From NCBI GenBank assembly GCA_938015295.1, contig CALLQB010000091.1:1-37244 (forward strand): a stretch of DNA of 37,244 bases. The letters run 5' to 3'. Within the stretch, counting starts at the first letter, position 1, and each line of letters starts with the position of its first letter. The position numbers and the translations under genes are program-made. Shown piece by piece: positions 24,982-32,913 of the stretch. Below the pieces are notes generated by a model. That model was not told the DNA's origin, searched no databases, and saw nothing but the letters and a program-made list of their open reading frames with translations. Source of the DNA: an uncultured Acidimicrobiales bacterium. GTDB taxonomy: Bacteria > Actinomycetota > Acidimicrobiia > Acidimicrobiales > SHLQ01.

Positions 24982-26013
24982 TTATCCGACGAGGGACCTC
25001 GGTATGGCGGCGTGACAGCCCACTATTCCATCCACCACCTGGGTGACTCCGAGATCGACCGCGACCGAAGCGAGCGAGTAGGCCTCGTCAAGGGTGAAGC
25101 CTCCTCGGTCGACGAGTAGACGCAAGGCCAAATCTGCCGCCATCTTCATTGCTTCGTCGAGTTGGTCGCCGAAGCCGTGTGTGTACCACTGTGATTCGGT
25201 GAGGAGTAATGGCGAGCTGGCACTGACGTCGTTGACCAATGACAGGCGCAGCGTGACATCGAGCGATGCCTCGATCGCCGTTCCGCAGATCTCGCCATCT
25301 CCTTGCGCGAAGTGTGGGTCGCCAACGTAGAACCCGGCTCCAGGGTTGAAGACCGGATAGTGAACAACGGCTCCTGGACCGAACCTCCAATTATCGACGT
25401 TGCCGCCAAAGACGCCGGGAGGCGTACTCGACATGCGTCCGCCATCAGGAGCCACTCCCATGATCCCGAGATGCGGGCGGACCGCCACTTCCACCGCTCG
25501 GCTGAAGGGCTGGCGGCTACCTGGATCAGGTGGGGTGACGATCCCAGGCACGTTCGTAGTTTCGAGCCGTTTGAAATCGAATCCGAACACCGGCCGAGCC
25601 TTCGAGGGAAAGCTGCCGTCGGCCGGTGGATCTAGCAGCTCGTATATCGTGACTCGCTCTTTGTCGAACTCTTTGTAAAACAGTCCCCAATTGCCCGCGA
25701 AGTTCGAACCGTGAGCAAACCGCGGCTTCATTGACAAGATCTCGACGCGCAAGGTGTCGCCCGGCTCGGCGTTCGTCACGTGGATCGGTCCAGTCAGTAT
25801 GTGGGGGCCTGGCCCGCGCTCGGCCACAGCTATACCGTCCCAAATGGCCCGCACCCCATCGTCCATCAAGAGGTCGGGAGCGTCTCCGGAGTGATGGGTG
25901 ACGGCTTCGATCGTGATCTCGGTGCCCGAATCCACGTGCATGACCGTGGGCAGGTTCGAGTCGAGGTACCCCCAGTAACACGTTTCGGGGGTAGCGGTGA
26001 GGCGCATGTTCAT
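24982..26013 (-). CDS. Acetamidase/formamidase family protein
   Basis: A 343-residue second FmdA/AmdA homologue, clearly diverged from the one at 17968. Shared family blocks are CYWGYLDSN, RGPGPHILTGPIHV followed by AEPGDTLRVEI, RAVEVAVRPHLGIMGVAPDGG, GGNVDNW, and GDPHFAQGDGEICGTAIEAS with the likely metal and catalytic residues. It hydrolyses a small amide to acid and ammonia. The ATG at 26013 has AGGG eight bases before it; an in-frame ATG at 26007 and a GTG at 26031 are alternatives. It is transcribed towards the GntR gene and divergent from the AtzH-like gene, with operator D in between. Confidence 0.87.
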   Translation of the reverse strand: MNMRLTATPETCYWGYLDSNLPTVMHVDSGTEITIEAVTHHSGDAPDLLMDDGVRAIWDGIAVAERGPGPHILTGPIHVTNAEPGDTLRVEILSMKPRFAHGSNFAGNWGLFYKEFDKERVTIYELLDPPADGSFPSKARPVFGFDFKRLETTNVPGIVTPPDPGSRQPFSRAVEVAVRPHLGIMGVAPDGGRMSSTPPGVFGGNVDNWRFGPGAVVHYPVFNPGAGFYVGDPHFAQGDGEICGTAIEASLDVTLRLSLVNDVSASSPLLLTESQWYTHGFGDQLDEAMKMAADLALRLLVDRGGFTLDEAYSLASVAVDLGVTQVVDGIVGCHAAIPRSLVG

Positions 26014-26123
26014 TGCGCAGACCCTAAGCACGGCCGGTGAACACCGTGTTTCGGGTAGATCACGTTCAGTATCTTTGTCGGAGCCCTTGCAGGCTTCGCA
26101 CGTTCTCTTTGCGGTTCTTTACA

Positions 26124-26141
26124 AGTTTTTCCAGTTTTTCC
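26124..26141. repeat. Tandem 9-mer in AT-rich promoter spacer
   Basis: AGTTTTTCC is repeated head to tail (26124-26132, 26133-26141), followed by AATTCTTTGCAATTG. This lies in the 221-bp spacer 26014-26234, just before operator D, and is the most AT-rich piece of the window. It probably belongs to the promoter of the acetamidase gene (minus strand). No gene is visible in the spacer. Confidence 0.4.
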
Positions 26142-26153
26142 AATTCTTTGCAA

Positions 26154-26163
26154 TTGTGTACAA
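26154..26163. promoter_or_regulatory. Putative GntR/FCD operator, site D
   Basis: TTGTGTACAA, the exact reverse complement of site C, lies 72 bp before the AtzH-like gene and 141 bp before the acetamidase start, between these divergent genes. Confidence 0.55.
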
Positions 26164-26234
26164 CGGTGTGAACGCTGTGTTGCGAAAAGCCTGCCACCGC
26201 AAACAACCACAGAAAAGTGGGCTGTAGTTGGGGC

Positions 26235-26606
26235 ATGGACGAAAACGCCAACGCACTTGATGCCGTTCGGTCAGCAGTTGCGGCCTACGACGTAGCCCTG
26301 CGGGCCGACGACCTCGACGCTGTAGGGGTATGGTTCGATGAAGCTCCCACGACCACCCGGTTCGGACAAGGCGGGGCGGTGCGAGGCGCGACCGAAATCG
26401 ACGCAATGCGACGTCGGCAGGCCCCCGGTATGGCTCGCGGTCGGGTCGACGGCCGAGCAGACATTTGGCTCCTTGCTCCCGGCGCCGTTGTAGCGACTCT
26501 CGAATTCACGCGCCCGGACGGATCGCAAGGTTTGCGCACCCAGGTCTGGCGCTTGACCGAAGACGGCTGGCGAATAAGCCACGCACACCTTTCGATCATC
26601 GAATAG
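26235..26606 (+). CDS. AtzH/HpxZ-like protein (DUF3225, NTF2 fold)
   Basis: A 123-residue NTF2/SnoaL-fold protein. The block VWFDEAPTTTRFG, then VRGATEIDAMRRRQAPG (about residues 32-65) is the hallmark of DUF3225, which includes HpxZ (oxalurate catabolism) and AtzH of the Pseudomonas ADP cyanuric acid operon. AtzH has been proposed to be an amidase acting on 1,3-dicarboxyurea. The closing strands TQVWRLTEDGWRISHAHLS are typical. Its presence next to an AtzD-family ring opener and an amidase-signature enzyme suggests a part in breaking down the linear urea/biuret-like product. It is a single gene, convergent with the Mo-hydroxylase operon. Confidence 0.8.
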   Translation: MDENANALDAVRSAVAAYDVALRADDLDAVGVWFDEAPTTTRFGQGGAVRGATEIDAMRRRQAPGMARGRVDGRADIWLLAPGAVVATLEFTRPDGSQGLRTQVWRLTEDGWRISHAHLSIIE

Positions 26607-26641
26607 GCGCTCGACCGTCTGTGGCCCGCTCGCGCTGACCG

Positions 26642-29002
26642 CTAGTTGAGCGACGGCGAAGCTGCGAGCAGACCGAGCACCCGGCTCGGACTGAGCGGCC
26701 CCGTTCGAATTGTCACATCTGCGCCGGCCATGCGGCGCAACGCATCTTCCACCGCGTTGGCGATCGCCGCCGGAGGGCCGACCGCGCCACCTTCACCAAG
26801 GCCTTTGACTCCCAGCGGGTTCGTCGGGCTCGGGCACACGATCTCATCGAGCCGAATGTCGGGAATCATGCTTGCGAGCGGCATCGCATAGTCAGCGAAG
26901 GTCGAGGTGAGGGGCTGACCGCTCGGGTCATACACGATGTGCTCACACAAAATGCCACCGATTCCTTGGGCAACTCCGCCCACGATCTGCGCGTCAGCGA
27001 TACGCGGATTGACGATGCGGCCCGCTTCGTGCACCACCACGTAGTCCACGACGCTTACTCGTCCAGTCAGTGGTTCGACTTCGACCACGACCGCGTGGGC
27101 TCCACTCGCAGTGGCGTAGTTCGGTGGCCGAAAGTACGACGTTTCCGACAGGCCATCGCTGCCAGTGCCACCGGGCGCATGCGGCACGGCACGTATCAGC
27201 TCGGCGAGCGTGATCGACTTTGTGGGAGAACCGACCACGCTGATGATGCCCTTGTTGAGTTCGAGGTCCGCGGGGTTTGATTCCATCACGTCGGCGGCGG
27301 CATCGAGAACGCGTTGGCGCAACAGGTGCCCGGCCTGTCGAGTCGCATTACCTGCGGTGACCAACGCCCGGCTGGCGACCGTGCCAATACCGTCCGGGAT
27401 CCTCGACGTGTCGCCCGCGACCACGTCGATATCGGCCATATCCACGCCAAACGAGTCGGCCAAGATTTGCGCAAACGTGGTGCGGTGGCCTTGACCTTGA
27501 GACGAGGCCCCGGTGTACAAACGGACACGCCCTGACCGCGTGACTTCGACGCGGGCTCCCTCGAACGGGCCGGAGCCGGTCATCTCGATGTACATCGCGA
27601 ACCCAACGCCGATCACCCGTCCACCGGCCGGCGGCGATGATTGCCGCTTCCGCACCGATGGCAAATCGATCATGTCGACCGCCCTCGACAACAACTCGGG
27701 GTAATCGCCCGAGTCGTATTCCTGCGGCAGGCCGCGGCGATCAAGCATGCCCGTCCGGTACGGCATCTGTTCAGGGCCGATCAGGTTGCGGCGTCGTAAC
27801 TCCGACGGCTCCATGCCAATCTCGATGGCGAGGAGGTCTAGTGCACGTTCCATTGCGAACGTCGCTTCGGGACGGCCCGCACCGCGATACGGCGACGTGA
27901 AGGTGGTGTTGGTGAGCACGCCAGTGGCCTCGATATCGACGTTGTCGACCTGATAGGGCCCGACGAGATGACACAGCGCGTTGTAGGGCACGACCAACCC
28001 CGTCATATTGCGGGCCCCGAGGTTGACCAAGAAGCGATCTTGTACCGCAACGAGTTTCCCATCGGCGTCGGCGGCCACGGTGATGTGATGCACCTGTTCT
28101 CGGGCGTGGGCGTCGGCGGTGAGATTCTCGTATCGATCGGCGATCCACCGAACCGGTCGACCAAGATGGCGGGCGGCGTACGGGACGAGCAACTCTTCGA
28201 CGACCACGGTTCCCTTCTGTCCAAACCCACCCCCGACGTCGACCGCTTGCACTCGCACGTCGTCAGCGAGCACATCAATCGATTCGGCGATGTGATCGCG
28301 TAGTCGGTGTGGCGTTTGGGTAGAAGACCACACAGTCAGAGCTCCCGAGAACGGATCCTGCTCGGCCAGGATCCCCCGGGTTTCAAGTGGCGCGCACACG
28401 TGGCGCTGGGTGGAGAACGTGTCCGCTACGACGACGGCGGCGTTGGCGATCGCTCGTGCGGCGTCACCTTTGCCGTGGCGTATGTGGACCCCGACGTTGT
28501 CTTGTTCGTCGATTAAGACGAGCGGCGCGTCGGGAGCGACAGCTAGCTCGAGGTCCACTACCGCTGGCAGTTCGTCGTAGTCGATCTCGATCAACTCGAC
28601 GGCATCTTCGGCCAAGTAGCGCGACTCGGCAACCACCATGGCGACCGGCTGGCCGACATAGGTGACCTCAGGGTTGGCAAGAATAGGCACCGGCTGAACC
28701 TTGTTAATTGGTCCAAGTTCGGCAAGGCCCGGTGGCACGCGCAGTTCAGCAGCCACCAGCGGCGTGATTTGATCAACGACGTCTGCGGCCTCATATACCG
28801 CTATCACGCCCGGCATCGATCGCGCCCGAGAGGTGTCGAGTCGAGAAATGAGGGCGTGGGCTTGCGTGCTGCGCAGAAACGCAACATCGGCAGCGTCGGC
28901 CACGTGTAAATCCGCCACGAATCGCCCAGCCCCGCGCACCAGCCGTTCATCCTCAACCCGTGGCACCGAACGGCCCACATAGCCTGGAGACTCTTCGCTC
29001 AC
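26642..29002 (-). CDS. Xanthine dehydrogenase-type molybdenum hydroxylase, large subunit
   Basis: A 786-residue molybdopterin cytosine dinucleotide-type large subunit (CoxL/CutL fold) that hydroxylates a substrate carbon using water. Visible parts: a first domain with GRFVADLHV (27-35), GGGFGQKG (257-264), the loop PYRGAGR (371-377), QGQGHRTTF and the catalytic base E737 in GLGEGGAVG. The loop lacks the Cys-Ser-Phe sequence of true form I CO dehydrogenase, so it is a form II/general aerobic hydroxylase. In this cluster it could act as a uracil dehydrogenase-like enzyme. GTG start in a GTGA overlap with the 2Fe-2S subunit gene. Confidence 0.9.
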   Translation of the reverse strand: MSEESPGYVGRSVPRVEDERLVRGAGRFVADLHVADAADVAFLRSTQAHALISRLDTSRARSMPGVIAVYEAADVVDQITPLVAAELRVPPGLAELGPINKVQPVPILANPEVTYVGQPVAMVVAESRYLAEDAVELIEIDYDELPAVVDLELAVAPDAPLVLIDEQDNVGVHIRHGKGDAARAIANAAVVVADTFSTQRHVCAPLETRGILAEQDPFSGALTVWSSTQTPHRLRDHIAESIDVLADDVRVQAVDVGGGFGQKGTVVVEELLVPYAARHLGRPVRWIADRYENLTADAHAREQVHHITVAADADGKLVAVQDRFLVNLGARNMTGLVVPYNALCHLVGPYQVDNVDIEATGVLTNTTFTSPYRGAGRPEATFAMERALDLLAIEIGMEPSELRRRNLIGPEQMPYRTGMLDRRGLPQEYDSGDYPELLSRAVDMIDLPSVRKRQSSPPAGGRVIGVGFAMYIEMTGSGPFEGARVEVTRSGRVRLYTGASSQGQGHRTTFAQILADSFGVDMADIDVVAGDTSRIPDGIGTVASRALVTAGNATRQAGHLLRQRVLDAAADVMESNPADLELNKGIISVVGSPTKSITLAELIRAVPHAPGGTGSDGLSETSYFRPPNYATASGAHAVVVEVEPLTGRVSVVDYVVVHEAGRIVNPRIADAQIVGGVAQGIGGILCEHIVYDPSGQPLTSTFADYAMPLASMIPDIRLDEIVCPSPTNPLGVKGLGEGGAVGPPAAIANAVEDALRRMAGADVTIRTGPLSPSRVLGLLAASPSLN

Positions 29003-29577
29003 GGGCCGTCTCGCTCGCCGGATCGGTCCTCGACCCGGGGTGGCATGAGACCAAGCGCATAGCGAGCTGCATTTCGGATGTTCATGTAGCCAGTGCAACG
29101 ACAGATCGAGCTGTCCAGGTGGTGATCGAGCTCGTCGAGGGTCACGGGAACCTCCCGTTCGGCCAGGCTGGTCAGGGTTATCAGCAGTCCCGGGGTGCAG
29201 AAGCCGCATTGCAGTCCGTGATGGTCGCAGAACGCCTGCTGCATTTTGTTTGGCGTGCCATCGCGTTCCGCCAGCCCTTCGACCGTTCGGATCGACCGGC
29301 CATCGATTTGGGGTGCCAACAGGAGACACGAACGAATCGGCACATCGTCAAGCAGGACGGTGCACGCGCCACACGAGCCCTGCTCGCAGCCCACATGGGT
29401 ACCAGTCAGCCCTAACCGCTCTCGCAGGAAATCGGTGAGCAACAGTCGAGACTCGACCTCGGCCTCGATCGCTTCACCGTTTATCTGCACAGCAATCTCA
29501 TGACGGGCAGTCGATTCTGAGGCGGGCGGTGCGAGTATCCGGCGCCGTGAGCTGGTGGTCGAAGTCAACTCAGTCAT
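28999..29577 (-). CDS. Molybdenum hydroxylase, 2Fe-2S small subunit
   Basis: A 192-residue iron-sulfur subunit that passes electrons from the Mo site to FAD. The plant-type cluster ligands are C64, C69, C72 and C84 (CEQGSCGACTVLLDD) and the second cluster ligands are C124, C127, C159 and C161 (CGFCTPG, CRCTGY). The N-terminus is about 25 residues longer than usual (TSTTSSRRRILAPP), which could be a linker or a late start. Both ends overlap its neighbours by 4 nt (ATGA and GTGA), so the three subunits are translationally coupled. Confidence 0.93.
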   Translation of the reverse strand: MTELTSTTSSRRRILAPPASESTARHEIAVQINGEAIEAEVESRLLLTDFLRERLGLTGTHVGCEQGSCGACTVLLDDVPIRSCLLLAPQIDGRSIRTVEGLAERDGTPNKMQQAFCDHHGLQCGFCTPGLLITLTSLAEREVPVTLDELDHHLDSSICRCTGYMNIRNAARYALGLMPPRVEDRSGERDGP

Positions 29578-30422
29578 GACATGCGCCCCCGTGCTTCGGC
29601 AACGGCTCGAACGACAATCTGTTTGGCGTGTTGCACCTTCGTGTGCGCTGACGCGTGTGCGTCGTCGAACGGCGAAAGGGTCGCTCCCCACCGGTCGACG
29701 AGTTGTGGGTCAAGACTCGGATCCGTGGTGTAGCGAATCGCCTCCTCGATAAGGGTTGCTCGGGTTGGTCCGACACCAACACCGAAGACCACCACCCGGT
29801 TGGCGGCGGCTTCACGACGATTGAGCACTACCGCTGCGCCTGCGGTAGCGAGGTCGCCCGGCTGTTGTGAGAACTCTTGAAACGCCCAACCCTGGCCAAG
29901 CGCTGGTTCAGGGAAGTCGACTGCAGTGACTATTTCGTCATCTTCGAGCGAAGTGGTAAATGTCCCCCGAAAGAACTCGTCGGCCGGGATCGACCGTGTG
30001 CCGCGTCGCGACTGCGAAGTCACCACCGCTTCGAGCGCGACCGCCACTGCTGGCAACTCGGCCTGTGGGTCGTTGTGCGCAAGACTGCCGCACACGGTGC
30101 CTCGATTCCGGATCGGTGGCTGCCCGATTTGGGCTATCGCCGCAGTGAGCATTGGCCACCGGTGCAAGACGTCAGGGTGACCTGCCACCTCGGCCTGGGT
30201 CACCGCGGCCCCAATTCGCAGATGCGAGCCGACCTCAATCGATCGCAACTCATCTATTCGCCCGATGTCGATCAGGACATCAGGCGATGCAAGCCGCATA
30301 TTGATCGCGGGCATCATCGACTGCCCGCCCGCCAGCACCCTTGCATCGGCGCCTGTCGACAACAGTTCGATAGCGTGATCGATCGAGCGGGCCCGCACGT
30401 AGTCCAGAGCACGTGGTTTCAT
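29574..30422 (-). CDS. Molybdenum hydroxylase, FAD-binding medium subunit
   Basis: A 282-residue FAD subunit of the xanthine dehydrogenase/CO dehydrogenase type. FAD-binding segments AGGQSMMPAINMR (31-43) and RNRGTVCGSLAHNDP (105-119) are clear, and the C-terminal CO dehydrogenase flavoprotein domain follows. It is the first gene of the minus-strand operon FAD - 2Fe-2S - Mo subunit. No maturation genes (CoxD/F or XdhC-like) are present, so they must lie elsewhere. Confidence 0.92.
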   Translation of the reverse strand: MKPRALDYVRARSIDHAIELLSTGADARVLAGGQSMMPAINMRLASPDVLIDIGRIDELRSIEVGSHLRIGAAVTQAEVAGHPDVLHRWPMLTAAIAQIGQPPIRNRGTVCGSLAHNDPQAELPAVAVALEAVVTSQSRRGTRSIPADEFFRGTFTTSLEDDEIVTAVDFPEPALGQGWAFQEFSQQPGDLATAGAAVVLNRREAAANRVVVFGVGVGPTRATLIEEAIRYTTDPSLDPQLVDRWGATLSPFDDAHASAHTKVQHAKQIVVRAVAEARGRMS

Positions 30423-30463
30423 CGGCGGTTCTCGGCCATGCGTGGTGCTCTCGATGCCTGGTA

Positions 30464-30489
30464 TTCCTGAAGGCCTAGTGTTCCTGAAG
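30464..30489. repeat. Direct repeat upstream of the Mo-hydroxylase operon
   Basis: TTCCTGAAG occurs at 30464-30472 and 30481-30489, 42-67 bp before the FAD subunit start. Each copy has a short TTC-CT-GAA dyad. It could be an activator or repressor site. No TTGTATACAA-type site is seen here, so this operon may have its own control. The rest of the spacer 30423-30599 shows nothing else. Confidence 0.3.
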
Positions 30490-30599
30490 TTTGGATCACC
30501 GGGCCTCGTTTCAAAACGCCGGCGTCAATGATTCACAGGCCCGAAACAGAAACAAAATGGCCCGGGTGTGCGAACTTCGACTACACCTGGCCACCAGCT

Positions 30600-31682
30600 C
30601 TACGTTTCGGGCACAAACACCTTGCTCAGCGGAATCGGCACGATCTCTTCGAGCTGGTCGAAGTTGCAGGACTCGGCGTCGCGGTCGGGGCGCCATCGTA
30701 CGAACCGGGTCGTTCCGCGGAATCGCTGATTGGTGATCTGCACGTAGCTCACCTCAACCACCTGGGTTGGTCGAAGCGGCGTCCAGGATTGATCGCGGCC
30801 GCTCGCACCGCTCCACCGGTTGGGTGCGCCAGGCATCTTGCCGTCGGCAGCCATATGCGCTTCGGCTTCGAGCCAGTCGGACCACGGATGCTCGCTGATG
30901 TCGGTGAGTACGTGAGGCGCCAACTCCTCCACCAGTTCGGCCCGACGCTTGGCGGTGAAGCTAGCGGCCACACCCATGTGGTGCAGGTTGCCTTCATCGT
31001 CGTGCATCGCCAGCATGAGTGATCCCACGCCGTCGCCACTCTTGTGGGTGCGGTAGCCGGCCACAACACAGTCGGCTTCGCGGGTGTGCTTGAGCTTGAA
31101 CTGGCTCCGCTTGTTCTCGAGATACAGCCCATCGAGCGGTTTCATGATCAGCCCGTCGAGGCCAGCGCCCTCGAACTGGTCGAACCACTTGAGCGCCGTG
31201 GACTGGTCGGTAGTGGTGGGGGTTAGCCGGAGTGGGGGAGCGAAGTCGCCAGCGATGCCCTCGAGGAGCTTGCGGCGTTCGCCGAACGGGGTCTCCATAA
31301 GGTTCACATCGCCCAGCGCCAACAGATCGAACGCCATCACCTCGGCCGGGGTCTTCTCGGCCAACATGTTCACCCGCGACTCAGCCGGGTGGATCCGCTG
31401 CTGCAATGCATCGAAGTCGAGCGCGTCGCCCGAGGCCACGATGAGCTCAGCATCGACCACACACTTTGGAGGCAGGCATGCCTTGAGCGGTTCGACGAGT
31501 TCGGGGAAGTAGCGGGTGAGCGGTTTCTCGTTTCGGCTACCCAATTCGAGGTCGTCGCCGTCGCGAAAAATGATGCATCGAAAGCCGTCCCACTTGGGCT
31601 CGAACGACAGGTCGCCATCGGGGATGGCCTTGAGCGCCTTGGCGAGCATGGGCTTTATTGGAGGATTCACTGGCAGATCCAT
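30600..31682 (-). CDS. ligC: ATP-dependent DNA ligase, LigC type
   Basis: A 360-residue ATP-dependent DNA ligase, the size of mycobacterial LigC. The adenylated lysine is K30 in EPKWDGFR. Motif III-like VDAELIV, motif IV DGLIMKPLDG and motif V QFKLKHTREADCVVAGY follow, then an OB-fold C-terminal domain. LigC enzymes serve in backup repair, e.g. of ribonucleotide-containing gaps, often with LigC-linked primase/Ku genes, which are absent here. The ATG at 31682 is preferred over an upstream start at 31715 that would overlap the divergent epoxide hydrolase leader. Confidence 0.9.
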   Translation of the reverse strand: MDLPVNPPIKPMLAKALKAIPDGDLSFEPKWDGFRCIIFRDGDDLELGSRNEKPLTRYFPELVEPLKACLPPKCVVDAELIVASGDALDFDALQQRIHPAESRVNMLAEKTPAEVMAFDLLALGDVNLMETPFGERRKLLEGIAGDFAPPLRLTPTTTDQSTALKWFDQFEGAGLDGLIMKPLDGLYLENKRSQFKLKHTREADCVVAGYRTHKSGDGVGSLMLAMHDDEGNLHHMGVAASFTAKRRAELVEELAPHVLTDISEHPWSDWLEAEAHMAADGKMPGAPNRWSGASGRDQSWTPLRPTQVVEVSYVQITNQRFRGTTRFVRWRPDRDAESCNFDQLEEIVPIPLSKVFVPET

Positions 31683-31732
31683 ACCGCGATTACCGTACGC
31701 CACACGCTGCATCAATGGGGGAAGAAATCATC

Positions 31733-32872
31733 ATGTCCGACGCGATCACGCCGTTTCCCGTAAACATTTCCGACGCCGTCCTCGCCGACCTACAAGACCG
31801 GCTGGCCCGCACCCGGTGGCCCGAAGCCGAACCAGTCGACGACTGGTCGCAAGGCATCCCGCTTGCCTACGTGCAAGAGGTGGCCGCCTACTGGGCCGAC
31901 GGCTACGACTGGCGAGCCACCGAAGCCAAGCTCAACTCGTTCGATAACTTCACCACCGAAATCGACGGACTCAACATCCACTTCATTCACGCGCCATCGC
32001 CCCACGCCGATGCGCTACCGCTGGTGATGACCCACGGCTGGCCAGGCTCGGTTGTCGAGTTCTTGAAGGTCATCGAACCGCTGCGCAACCCGACCGAACA
32101 TGGCGGCGACTCGTCGCAAGCGTTTCACGTGGTGTGCCCCTCGCTACCCGGCTATGGCTTCAGCGACAAACCAACCGAAGCCGGATGGGGAGTCGAGAAA
32201 ATCGCCCGAACGTGGGACACCCTCATGGGGCGCCTCGGCTACGACGACTACGTCGCCCAGGGTGGCGACTGGGGCGCCGCGGTCACCACTCAAATAGGCA
32301 TGCTCGAGGTTTCGAACTGCCGAGGCATTCACACCAACATGCCGGTGGCCGGCCCCGACCCCGAGATGATGGACAACCTCACCGAACTCGAAACTCGGGC
32401 CCTCGAAGGATTCGCCCACTACGACAAATGGGACTCGGGCTACTCCAAACAACAGAGCACCCGTCCCCAAACCCTCGGCTACGGCCTGGTCGATTCGCCA
32501 AGTGGACAGCTCGCCTGGATCCTCGAAAAGTTTTGGGCGTGGACCGACAACGACGGCCACCCCGAAGACGCGCTTACCCGCGACGAACTCCTCGACAACG
32601 TCATGCTGTACTGGCTGACGGCAACCGGAGCTTCGTCGGCTCGCCTCTACTGGGAAAGCTTCAGCAGCTTTGCCGATGGCACCTGCGACAAACCCACGGC
32701 AGTCAGCTCGTTTCCGAAAGAAATCATCCGTAGTAGCCAACGATGGGCGTCAAAGCGGTACCCAAACATCGTCTACTGGAACGAACTCGACAAGGGCGGC
32801 CACTTCGCGGCCTTCGAAGTGCCCGACACGTTCATCAACGAGTTGCGTGCAGGCTTCGCTTCGATGCGCTAA
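31733..32872 (+). CDS. Epoxide hydrolase family protein (EHN domain)
   Basis: A 379-residue alpha/beta hydrolase with the N-terminal epoxide hydrolase domain (FPVNISDAVLADLQDRLART, then WDY-like DYDWRATEAKLN). Catalytic features: oxyanion motif HGWPGS (101-106), nucleophile D179 in GGDWGA, Y306 in ARLYWE as a likely epoxide-polarising tyrosine, and H357 in KGGHFAAFE. It opens epoxides to diols; the natural substrate is unknown. The ATG at 31733 follows GGGGGAAG by a good distance. The next gene, 41 bp on, is an unrelated smaller alpha/beta hydrolase. Confidence 0.9.
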   Translation: MSDAITPFPVNISDAVLADLQDRLARTRWPEAEPVDDWSQGIPLAYVQEVAAYWADGYDWRATEAKLNSFDNFTTEIDGLNIHFIHAPSPHADALPLVMTHGWPGSVVEFLKVIEPLRNPTEHGGDSSQAFHVVCPSLPGYGFSDKPTEAGWGVEKIARTWDTLMGRLGYDDYVAQGGDWGAAVTTQIGMLEVSNCRGIHTNMPVAGPDPEMMDNLTELETRALEGFAHYDKWDSGYSKQQSTRPQTLGYGLVDSPSGQLAWILEKFWAWTDNDGHPEDALTRDELLDNVMLYWLTATGASSARLYWESFSSFADGTCDKPTAVSSFPKEIIRSSQRWASKRYPNIVYWNELDKGGHFAAFEVPDTFINELRAGFASMR

Positions 32873-32913
32873 CCAATCACCAGACGAGGACCACACTTTT
32901 CCAGGGGGAACCT

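Noticed and set aside
26642..30422. True form I CO dehydrogenase (coxMSL)
   Set aside because: The large subunit has PYRGAGR at the active-site loop in place of the Cys-containing CO dehydrogenase loop, and the order and context do not fit CO oxidation.
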